Assembly (NCBI RefSeq): GCF_000003605.2
Contig: NW_003151756.1
Location: 451,179-480,675 of the forward strand
From: Saccoglossus kowalevskii
Lineage: Eukaryota > Hemichordata > Enteropneusta > Harrimaniidae
Length of the DNA stretch: 29,497 bases
Reading direction: 5' to 3'
Shown: positions 21,743-29,497 of the stretch, piece after piece
How the letters are laid out: each line of letters begins with the position of its first letter
How positions within the stretch are numbered: the stretch's first letter is position 1
Made by a program: the position numbers and the translations under genes
The notes under the pieces: model-generated
Told to the model about the DNA's origin: nothing
Database searches by the model: none
Seen by the model: the letters and a program-made list of their open reading frames with translations, nothing else

Positions 21743-22650
21743 AGGTGATGCATAAAATGTAACGAAGAAATTACAATAGATGGTTGCATACAAATCATTG
21801 ATTGTGGACAATATGCAACTCGGAAATATTAACTTGATTATGTCAAGAACATAGAGCCGCCAGCTACATGCTTTGCTAGAAGTACAAGCTTCTGTGTTTT
21901 ATAATTATAAGCAACGTCGTCATACATGACAGACTTATCTGCAACGCTTGATTGTAGAAATTAATGTATTGAAATGAAATTACCGTACAGTGTAATGAAC
22001 TTTGTTGTGTATCGTCATGTCAAGTGTATGACGTTACCGACTTTGATTGTGTCTTCAAAGTGTGGTCATGTGGAAGCTAAATTATAGGGGGCTATCAGAC
22101 GTGACTGTATTTTTATATTTAAACAAAAATTATGTCACATCAAGGAAGGCAAATCTTGATTCTTGCCAGCCTTGCTTGAATTTTAAAAATTCAAATGAAC
22201 TTGACTAAAATGCCCGTGTTTAGGCATTTGATAATCACAATGACTTGTGTCGAAAAATGTAATTTTTTTTAGGAAATGGTCAGTGTCTGATCGATATGGG
22301 CAAAAATTACAGAACTATATTTATTTTCAACAGAACTATATATGAAATTGTGCTGCTTTATGTGATAGAATACTTTTAGTTGAACTTGGCAATATACTTG
22401 GTCCTCGTACTGCCAGCATGTTCAGGTGTTATGACACGCATCTCTACATACGCCGTCTATTATTCTCCTTATTTAATATTATTGTATATTTTAGTTAGAG
22501 TTTTTTCCCTGTATTTAACCTGTTAAATATTCATATACTTTCTATTTACCCCTTGAATGGCGTTCCCTCTCATAAAATGTACAGATTGTTATTGTAAGGG
22601 GCGCTATTCAAAAGGAATTGAAAAAGTGGGCAATAAAGAAAATATGAAAC
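21743..22650 (+). other. Probable ASPP 3'UTR
   Basis: No coding sequence is seen after the TAG at 21740-21742. The first canonical AATAAA I find on the + strand is at 22632-22637, followed about 30 bases later by a GT-rich tract (TGTATATGTGTATATG), a good arrangement for cleavage near 22650. This gives a 3'UTR of about 0.9 kb. A further AATAAA at 22980 could extend it past the hairpin at 22687-22857. The end is predicted, not observed. Confidence 0.45.
22632..22637 (+). terminator. Candidate polyadenylation signal for ASPP
   Basis: AATAAA with a downstream GT-rich element at about 22666-22681, some 890 bases after the stop codon. Confidence 0.4.
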
Positions 22651-22686
22651 TTAAAATCTGTACAGTGTATATGTGTATATGCATAC

Positions 22687-22857
22687 GAACACCTAATTAA
22701 ACGAAGAACATAGAACACTTTCCCGGGGTATTTGAAATCAAAATTATCATTCCATCTCAGGAGCCAATCAGCAATGGCCTTACAGTTAGATGACAATTTT
22801 GATTTCAAATACATACATAGGGAAAGTGTTCTATGTTATTCGTGTATTAAGGTGTTC
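22687..22857. mobile_element. Long-armed hairpin element (foldback MITE-like)
   Basis: Arms 22687-22750 and 22790-22857 are imperfect inverted copies of about 65 bases, including perfect blocks such as ACATAGAACACTTTCCC and TATTTGAAATCAAAATT in the left arm with their complements in the right. The loop is 39 bases. Short elements with such arms are usually foldback or MITE-type transposons; I see no certain target-site duplication and no coding capacity. Lying just downstream of the predicted ASPP cleavage site, it would fold into a long hairpin RNA if transcribed. Confidence 0.75.
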
Positions 22858-24390
22858 ATTTCTCAACTTGTCTCTTATTTAGTTTAATGCTATATTCAAG
22901 ATGGCAGCCCCCATGTGGTAAATATTAATAAATTAATCGGTTTTATTTTATTATCACTGTGAAAGTAGGTTATCACAGTAATAAAGTCTGAATGTTACAA
23001 ATACATGAATCAGCAGTATATTGCACATTTTTCGAAAGTGTATATATACTGCCAATTTGAACAAATTACCTGATCGACGTGGAATCAACCGTATCCCATT
23101 ATCACACCTAGATTATGCAACATATTTGAAGGATGCACAACACGCATGCCTTGTGATTACCAACAAACTTTGAAGAGAAATGAATTAATTCTATCGGTAT
23201 TTTTCCCCCATTGTTGAGGGCGGACATATTATTAAACATCCTAATACAGATTTCATCCAAGACAAGATTCTATGTGTGGTTGGGGAGGGTAGCACTCCTT
23301 CCCAACTGATATTATCCTATACATGCATCATATATTGGAGCCCATGTCGAAATATAATAATATTCTCAAGTCGTGCAATGTACCAGTACATACTGAATAA
23401 TGTTGGTTCTAACACCAAACCCGACTGAACACCACAATCCAGAGGCTGCAAAAACCCAACACAGAAAAATAAGACGAAATAATTTTACCACATTCCCTGC
23501 ATATTACAAAATGGTATTTTATATGATGAAGTGCTATGTTGTGGTCAATCGTGTCGGAATAAACATGCAGTGATATATTATTGTTGTTAACAAAGGAAAA
23601 AGCATTTAAGTCACATTTCATACAAACCAGGGCTGCCGATCTACCTAAGCCTATTTTTACGAATATGGGACATACAAAAATAAAGAAAATGTCATTCCAT
23701 GAGATTCGTCATCAGATTTGGCAATGAATTTCTATTTACAAATTTTAAGAGGAAGTTAAAAATCTTTTGTTCTTAGGGTCATGGACTTCCGGGGTATTAA
23801 AGTGATAAAAAACAGAATACTAGTAGATGCTCAAAGATTATTGCATGTTTGTGTACAGTCTTTCATGTTGAAATTACAGCCTACAGTGCATATTTTAGAT
23901 TCTTTTATACCTTACAGTCACCAGTTTTGCATTTAACAACAATTGCATGTGTTGTATACTGAATCATTAAAATACAACTTATTTTGCCCTTAGAAACACT
24001 TTTATGAAGTGCCTGTATTTCTAATAGAGCAAATACAATGCATATTTCTGCAGATAAAAATTTTAAGTAATAAATATCTGCATAAACAATCAAAGAATAA
24101 ATAAAAAAAAAAAAAAAAATGGTAACTAAATCTGCATTAAACATAGAACAATTTTGTCCAGTACGCAAACATAGTAGACGAGGCAGGTATTTTCACACCA
24201 TAGAGGGCGCTATCAGCTTACAATAGTATCCTCTGATCAATTTGAAACCAGAGATTGAATAAATGCTCTCAGTGATGTGCTAGCAACTGTTGAGAATGTT
24301 TGGAAAGTTGCATTCTTTGAAATTAATCAGTATTGTCAAGTATATGGGGCCGTAAGCAAATAGTACACTCTGACCCCACATTTATAATCA
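22858..24390. other. Gene-free spacer
   Basis: AT-rich DNA between the converging ASPP and IBA57 genes. I see no gene. It contains AATAAA motifs at about 22980 and elsewhere, an A18-type homopolymer near 24102-24119, and one AGAGGGCGCTAT motif at 24202-24213. Short open frames on both strands have no family resemblance. Confidence 0.6.
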
Positions 24391-24604
24391 AATACTGTGG
24401 AATACTTTATTTTCGCTGGATTTAATTTTCGCTGAAAAGGCTTTTTGGGCGTTTTGCTTGGAATTTATTTTCACTGATTTTTGATGAGTTTAATGTGAAA
24501 TATAGGAAAAAAAGTATATTCGCTGGATTTTATTTTCACGGAATCATCCCTTCAGCGAAAATAGCGAAAATAAATTCCAAGCGAAAATAAAGTATTCTAC
24601 AGTA
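24391..24604. mobile_element. TA-flanked MITE with subterminal repeats (about 212 bp)
   Basis: Left end TA-CTGTGGAATACTTTATTTTC at 24393; the right end at 24604 is its inverted copy (CTGTAGAATACTTTATTTTC on the other strand), so the terminal repeats differ at one of about 23 bases. TA on both sides fits a Tc1/mariner-type target duplication. Inside, a TCGCTGGATTTTATTTTC-like unit recurs about five times in both orientations, a typical subterminal transposase-site arrangement. No open frame of note. Related ends occur at 3649, 25842 and 26203. Confidence 0.8.
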
Positions 24605-25841
24605 ACTGGCTCCATTTGTTATCCTGTGTAAAGTAAGATAACACACACTCACCAATATTGTACACCATGTTTTATTATACTAGACCAAAACAAACTGCAC
24701 ATAATCAACGATGAGAAGCCATTCTTTGATTACAATGCAAACATAACTTTTATCCAATCGTGTTCCCAGTAACAAAACAACTATCGTGTTACACTTCCAC
24801 AAATTGTTTATAAGAGGACGCCAGTCAAAAAAATCAACCCGACCCTGGGATTGCATCTTAAAATATTTTGAAAATACTTTGTATTAAACTTGAAGCTACC
24901 TAAGCTGGAAAATACTGCTACCTTTATTCTGTTTACAGAAACCTAATTCATTTAAAGGACGGTAGTCGTCATGCATGTGCGACATTTGTGTTGATAAACA
25001 TTGATTTTCACACAATACAATGTGCTCTTCTAATCACAAGTATGAGGTTTGAGCTGGGCACGACTTGCACTAATTACAACAGGCGACTCCTTCGATACCT
25101 TCCATTCACCTAAAAAACACCTAATTAAATCTTAGTAACGTCTCAGTTTGTACTCGTTGATCTGCACAACAGCCAAAGTTGCCATCTTACAAAACGAAAC
25201 CCATATATCTTGTGCATGCATGGCGCAACGACTGCGGCCCTTTAAGTCTGTTAGGGAAAACGATAGTTCTTTACTGCAGTTATTTTTTTTTCATTTCTCC
25301 CACAGAGGGCATCTGTAGTATCTCACTGCAGTTAGGGTTTTTCGGTCTGCGATAGAGGGCGCCATAGCATCTTATGTGAAACAACCAACAAGTATCCCTT
25401 ACTCATACAATACTCCCACTACAATAAAAGTAAAAGCACTTCTACATAATTCTTATTCTGTCTTATTCATTAATATACAAAGAAAGTAATAATGTTCTAT
25501 TATAATCAGGATGTTTTCATTTCCACAACAGAGGGCATAGCACCATACAAAATTCAACAAGTTTTCTTAGATTTGTACGATACTCAGAAATTCATGATTG
25601 GATTAACAGTCCACACCACAGTATGGCTGCATTAGTATGACTTGTACAATACTGTTGCAGTTATGCAATATCACTTCAATATTTCATGCGAGGGTTGTAC
25701 ATTCCATACAAATATATCAAAGATCATTCAAATGTGATGTTTTCTAGGAGTTCTCTGCCATGTACTAAGCACACAGTGATGTAGAGGTATGAATAGACTG
25801 TAAACAAAAGCACAGACAAATATGCTTCAGTGATGTACACA
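24605..25841. other. Gene-free spacer with recurrent AGAGGGC motifs
   Basis: No gene recognised. AGAGGGCAT-type motifs occur at 25314 and 25530 and an AGAGGGCGCCAT at 25354-25365. The rest is AT-rich with no coding signal or terminal repeats that I can define. Confidence 0.55.
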
Positions 25842-26017
25842 TACTGTAAAACCAGTTATTTTCACTGGCATTTAATTTGACTATTGTTTTGCGCAATCTC
25901 ACTGGGTTCACAAACTTGGCAGAAAAAAACAATGAGTTCTATTGTTATTCTATATGTTCACGTAAAGTTAATTTAGTGACTTTTACTTATCAGTGAACAA
26001 CGAATGTATTTACAGTA
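25842..26017. mobile_element. TA-flanked MITE, related subfamily (about 176 bp)
   Basis: The left end TACTGTAAAACCAGTTATTT and the right end, read on the opposite strand, TACTGTAAATACATTCGTTG, share TACTGTAAA and a later TTCACTG spacing. A TA flanks both sides. The left end resembles the termini of the 24391 element (TACTGT, then TTATTTTC-CTGG). Non-coding, presumably mobilised in trans by a Tc1/mariner-like transposase. Confidence 0.6.
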
Positions 26018-26202
26018 TGAATGCAACTCCAAATGTAGTTGCCCGGTCACTTAAGATGTATCTATGGTGACAATTAGTCATATTTTAATGATCTGGCATA
26101 TAATAAATGCAAATTCTAATACAGCAAATACTGTACATGAATTAAATGTTATTTCTAGAACATATATACTAATATACAAGGACTAATTATACTGCATTAT
26201 TG

Positions 26203-26367
26203 TACTGCAGAATGCTTTATTTTTCACTTTCATTTTTTCTGAAGAGATAAATCAGAAAAATCAAATCCTGTGAAATACTTTATTTACATTATGACAAAAC
26301 AGTGAAAATTAATGACAAGTATAAATTTCAGCTGCAATAAAGTTATCAAGTTTGTGGAAATACTGTA
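26203..26367. mobile_element. Degenerate copy of the CTGTRGAATACTTTATTTT family
   Basis: TACTGCAGAATGCTTTATTTTTCACT at 26203 is a diverged left terminus of the family, and CTGTGAAATACTTTATTT at about 26270 is a second, also in direct orientation. The right boundary is uncertain; a TACTGTA near 26361-26367 may mark it. The structure suggests two nested or fused decayed copies. Confidence 0.4.
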
Positions 26368-26945
26368 CCATATCCTTTCAGGAATGTACACAACTTAACT
26401 ACACAAACAAATTTCAAACATTCCAATTTAATTTTCCAAATAAATTACGGTAAATAGCATATATACATTATTCCAAGTGATCTAGCACATGATCAAATTA
26501 CTTCATACTTCAAATAACAGAAATCATGCAGAATTTGCATGATATCGTACCTACTACTTCCTAACAAGTCATACAAATGTATGATGAGAAATAAATTTGG
26601 CAGAATTATCAGTTCAAGGTAATTTGTTGTGAATTATCTCAGAAGCTTTAGCAGACAACACAAACACTAAAATATGTAACTTTTAGTTCTAACAATGTAA
26701 TTAACCCTATGTGTATTACAGCACTGAACTGAGTAATACTTATAATAGCCACAGAACCCTATATGTTTCTCACATTGGTACTATGTTTTGTGGTTAACAT
26801 TAGGATGATGATTGTTGAGTATTTGATTCAGTATAGGTCTATTGTGACCAATTATGTAAATGTGAAACACTTTTTTTTTTTAATTTACATACAATGAAGT
26901 ATTTAATCATCTATATATTCAATATACTGGTATATTTATATATAT
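26368..26945. other. Spacer containing the probable IBA57 3'UTR
   Basis: No gene. On the - strand, ATTAAA hexamers at 26902-26907 and 26879-26884 lie 40-70 bases after the IBA57 stop and could direct polyadenylation. A poly-T (poly-A on the gene strand) follows at about 26871-26881. The transcript end is uncertain. Confidence 0.4.
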
Positions 26946-28055
26946 TCAATTCTTCATTTCAGACCCAGCTGAGAACTGTTCACTGTGTAGTTTTGGTATA
27001 GAGTCCATAGACTGATGAGGCCACCATTTTGGTACTGATGGCTCTAGCGTTATTAGATTCCCATCTGCACTAGGAACTGTAAGGATGCCTTGGGTATGTG
27101 CAATTCTTAAAAGTGCTAAACCATATATTCCAATGTGGTTGCGAAATTTTCCAGCATTTTTTCCATTTTTAGTGCTGACAGTTGTGTTGCCGTTGATGAT
27201 GGCATCATTTTCGTAGTTAGTGAGAGTCACCGGCATGAGTCGTTTTCTGATGACTCCAGTGTGATGGGTTCGTGCAGTCAATTCTTGTCCAAGGTAGCAA
27301 CCTTTATGGAAACTCACTCCATTCATATAATCCAAGTTGGATTCTAGTGGCAAAGCATTACCTACAGGCAAGTCATTACTGCCTTCGCAAATGCCATGTA
27401 TGTAACGATGTGTATGGTAGTTATGAACATCCATTTCAGTTAACCCCGGAATCAATTCTGGAAGATTGGTATTTTTCGGGACAACCAGTCTGCGCCCAAA
27501 TGTCGATAATCTTGGATCAGCCACACATATTGACTCGTTAACCATGGAAGTAGGGTAATCAACTTTACCAAAGACTTCATACGCAGCCCAGACTTCGTAT
27601 TCTGATGATACATTTAAAATGTCTACTTTTTTGCGTATTTTGAACATTTTCATGTGTTTTTGTAACTCTGGTGCCAATTCGTTTTCACATTCGACCAAAT
27701 AAACTGCTTCGTCATTGCCCTCTTTGTAAATACCGTAAATAATTGCATCATAAAGTACTCTGCCCTGTTGATTTAGTAGCATGGTATAAAGTGATGGGTT
27801 CTGACGAGTCAACAAACTTGCGTCGTTTGTGATGAGACCTTGCAGTAAATCACTGGCATCTCTCCCACTCACTCGAATGATATTTCTGTTGATCAGCTTA
27901 GCGCATTTATTGGCTGACTGTTTCCTATCATCATTTCTTATGCCCGAGAATGACTGCGACGTCGTCATGGAGGCGAACCAACGACATGGAAGATAGTTTC
28001 TACACATTCTAGCGGCAACACTACCACCGTACAGAATTCTCGAGACACCAAGCAT
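26946..28055 (-). CDS. IBA57: IBA57, mitochondrial iron-sulfur cluster assembly factor
   Basis: A single uninterrupted exon encodes 369 residues (human protein 356). It belongs to the folate-binding YgfZ/GcvT-like family (COG0354). The diagnostic motif KGCYLGQE is at residues 251-258, followed by LTARTHHTGVIRKRL; VPKWWP near the C-terminus matches the human ending VPDWWP. Other conserved blocks are RVLYDAIIYG, KMFKIRKKV and NALPLESNL. IBA57 acts in the mitochondrial matrix with ISCA1/ISCA2 to make [4Fe-4S] clusters for aconitase, lipoyl synthase and respiratory complexes. The first ATG in frame is at 28055; the frame stays open to 28115 but without an ATG. The N-terminus (MLGVSRILYGGSVAARM...) is rich in Arg, Ser and Ala and free of acidic residues, as expected of a mitochondrial presequence. 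It diverges from PSMC6 and converges on ASPP. Confidence 0.95.
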   Translation of the reverse strand: MLGVSRILYGGSVAARMCRNYLPCRWFASMTTSQSFSGIRNDDRKQSANKCAKLINRNIIRVSGRDASDLLQGLITNDASLLTRQNPSLYTMLLNQQGRVLYDAIIYGIYKEGNDEAVYLVECENELAPELQKHMKMFKIRKKVDILNVSSEYEVWAAYEVFGKVDYPTSMVNESICVADPRLSTFGRRLVVPKNTNLPELIPGLTEMDVHNYHTHRYIHGICEGSNDLPVGNALPLESNLDYMNGVSFHKGCYLGQELTARTHHTGVIRKRLMPVTLTNYENDAIINGNTTVSTKNGKNAGKFRNHIGIYGLALLRIAHTQGILTVPSADGNLITLEPSVPKWWPHQSMDSIPKLHSEQFSAGSEMKN

Positions 28056-28240
28056 GTTTGTTACTGGAATACTCGCTGAAAACAAACGTTTCTTGAATAA
28101 GCAACTTTCGCACAAATGCTCTTTCTATAATGAGCTCTGCAGCAGACAGTACATGAACAGTAGATTTATTTTCTGAGTAAAGTGCGCCCTCGGGTGAATT
28201 TCCTGTTTACACTCCCACAGTTCATTGCTTTATTATCAAC
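28056..28240. promoter_or_regulatory. Divergent promoter shared by IBA57 and PSMC6
   Basis: Only 185 bases separate the two start codons, so both 5'UTRs and core promoters must fit here or overlap the genes. No TATA box is obvious. A GTGCGCCCTCGGG at about 28181-28193 is the reverse of the GAGGGCGC motif seen elsewhere in the window. CAACATGGCGGCC at 28237-28249, spanning the PSMC6 start codon, matches the YY1 consensus AANATGGCGGC, known to overlap start codons of housekeeping genes. A CTCCCACAG before the PSMC6 leader could also be a 5'UTR acceptor. Confidence 0.7.
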
Positions 28241-28328
28241 ATGGCGGCCGATCCACGAGAGAAAGCGATACAAGAGTATCGAAAGAAACTGCTAGAACAC
28301 AAAGAACTAGATGCCAGGCTCAAAGAAA
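28241..28328 (+). CDS. PSMC6: PSMC6 (26S proteasome ATPase Rpt4/S10B), first coding exon only
   Basis: The exon encodes [20 protein letters not shown] and then KELDARLKE with one base of the next codon. This is nearly identical to the human PSMC6 N-terminus ([28 protein letters not shown]), with one extra alanine. It ends at a consensus donor, GAAA|GTAAGT, in phase 1. PSMC6 is one of six AAA+ ATPases of the 19S base; this N-terminal segment begins the coiled coil that pairs Rpt subunits. The AAA+ domain lies in exons beyond the window. The remaining 1.17 kb of the window holds no second exon that I can recognise. Confidence 0.92.
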
Positions 28329-28619
28329 GTAAGTTCACAAAAAATAAAGAAATCGTATGACTACCATTTGGACAACTCTTTTAGACGTTAGAAAATATTG
28401 CGTCAAATATTACGGGTACTAACACTGCACATGCTGAGTCACTGAAAATCGTATGGACAACCAAAATAATTGTGTTGTCCGAGTACTAGTAGCCCAGTGT
28501 AAATTTAAAAAATACGGTAAGAGTTCCTAAGAGCCCCCTCACCCATAACTCTTATCCTAACTCTGCCCTTCAAGTGCCTGTTCCCCCATTTCAATTGTAT
28601 ATGTTCCACTTCAGAACAC

Positions 28620-28662
28620 GGGGGGGGGGGGGGGGGTAATGCAATTACTTGGGGGGGGGGGG
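28620..28662 (+). repeat. Two poly-G tracts (17 and 12 bases)
   Basis: G17 at 28620-28636 and G12 at 28651-28662, separated by TAATGCAATTACTT. Such runs can form G-quadruplexes and are prone to sequencing and assembly length errors, so the exact counts should be treated with caution. Confidence 0.85.
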
Positions 28663-28984
28663 TTAGGCTTTACCTAAGGCACTCTGTAATATGTAGCTGT
28701 TTTTGGCTTTGCATAATTTACGAAACAAACAAAATTACGCTACCCATTGACATAAAGTATACTGTTTTTAAACTCTTAGGGTATATACCGTACTGGACTG
28801 CGTTGGTCCCAGTGTCCTCAACTCAGAAAATCATGATTTTTTAGGGGTGGGCGCTTACCCGAGCACCCCTCTCGGGAAAGAGTTCAAATGCAGTTGACCT
28901 TGCGACCACATATGACAATTATTTTCGTCCTAACTTGTGTTTCACATTCATAATCAATGTTTACATGTACATGTACAGTACAGT

Positions 28985-29162
28985 TCTCGCGGAAGCTTTG
29001 GCTTCACTTCAGCTTCACCTTCGCTTCAGCATCGCATCATTATGGCATTGTTATGGCTTCAGCATCGCTTCAATGTCGCGACATTAAAAAGTTAGGCGGT
29101 TAACGCTTCGCTTCATTGTGGCCTCATTATGGCGACAATGTGGCATCAGCATCGCTTCATCA
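28985..29162. repeat. Degenerate GCTTCA / CAGCATCGCTTCA repeat patch
   Basis: GCTTCA-like hexamers recur roughly every 6-20 bases. Longer units CAGCATCGCATCATTATGGC (about 29028) and CAGCATCGCTTCA (about 29060 and 29149) repeat, as do ATTATGGC and ATTGTGGC. The perfect 14-base palindrome AATGTCGCGACATT lies at 29072-29085. The patch is CpG-rich compared with the flanks. It looks like an expanded and decayed simple repeat; no coding frame fits. Confidence 0.6.
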
Positions 29163-29497
29163 AACAAAGAAGTACAGAACTCATTTCGCCCAACCTCTCG
29201 CCCGCTTCCGCTTTTCAATCGCTCGCTTTTGCGACTGCTTGTTGAATTTCCGCTTTATTTTCGACTGTGCAAAAATTCGGACTACTAACATGTTTCTGGT
29301 TTTCATATATCACTGTTACTAGTTTAGTAACCGTGCATAGATGTTAAACAACCGTCAAAAGTTCAAATACTTTTTGTTTTAACTAACTATCTATAATTAT
29401 ATGCACGCAATCTGACCCTTTGACCTAGATTTGGCTGGGATTGACTATTTTATTATAAACATTATTCTGACGTGACGCACTGCTACAAAATGTATTT

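Larger units (their letters stand above)
28329..29497 (+). other. PSMC6: PSMC6 first intron (partial)
   Basis: Non-coding sequence from the donor GTAAGT to the window edge. It contains two poly-G tracts, a CATGTACATGTACAGTAC tract near 28963-28982, and a GCTTCA-rich repeat patch (listed separately). No segment matches the expected next PSMC6 residues (REQLKELTKQYEK-like). Confidence 0.7.

Noticed and set aside
27135-27541. + strand open frames inside IBA57
   Set aside because: Antisense shadows of a well-supported conserved gene.
28056-28115. N-terminal extension of IBA57 to 28115
   Set aside because: The extension begins with TTG and contains no ATG; an in-frame stop lies just upstream. 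The ATG at 28055 already gives a good mitochondrial presequence.
1-29497. CRISPR arrays, operons, rRNA or tRNA genes
   Set aside because: No regular repeat-spacer array, no tRNA-like cloverleaf with a TTCRANNC arm, and no rRNA similarity seen. The window is clearly animal nuclear DNA with introns.

Overview
This window looks like nuclear DNA from a marine invertebrate animal. The reasons are AT-rich non-coding sequence, GT-AG introns, widely spaced exons, several short palindromic (MITE-like) repeats, a 50-base assembly gap, and three genes whose closest recognisable relatives are metazoan. Residue-level similarity to both vertebrate ASPP1 and ASPP2, plus the repeat style, suggests an invertebrate deuterostome such as a hemichordate. 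That placement is inference; the sequence alone does not fix the species.

Layout: (1) 1-14040 holds no exon I can recognise with confidence. It is probably the long 5' intron and upstream region of the ASPP gene, with repeat fragments and one speculative alternative first exon ending at 5819. (2) 14041-21742, + strand: eight coding exons of an ASPP-family gene (TP53BP2/PPP1R13B orthologue). Splicing them in silico gives 1234 residues with an unbroken frame: coiled-coil, proline-rich region, RVSF protein phosphatase 1 docking motif, ankyrin repeats and C-terminal SH3 domain. The N-terminal Ras-association-like domain is not seen and is presumably encoded upstream of the window. (3) 21743 to about 22650: probable ASPP 3'UTR. 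(4) About 22650-26945: gene-free spacer with a 171-bp long-armed hairpin and at least two, probably three, short inverted-repeat elements. (5) 26946-28055, - strand: an intronless IBA57 gene (mitochondrial iron-sulfur cluster assembly). (6) 28056-28240: compact divergent promoter. (7) 28241-28328, + strand: first coding exon of PSMC6 (26S proteasome ATPase Rpt4/S10B), followed by intron sequence with poly-G tracts and a GCTTCA-rich repeat patch.

The three genes do not form a pathway. ASPP and IBA57 converge, IBA57 and PSMC6 diverge from a shared 185-bp promoter. From memory of human gene locations, each of the two human ASPP paralogues shares a chromosome with one of the two neighbours (TP53BP2 with IBA57 on 1q; PPP1R13B with PSMC6 on 14q), so this cluster may preserve an ancestral linkage. 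I found no new enzyme system. The best leads are the possible RA-less ASPP start exon, the single 2.7-kb exon covering the whole ASPP linker, the linear motifs in that linker, and the inverted-repeat elements.
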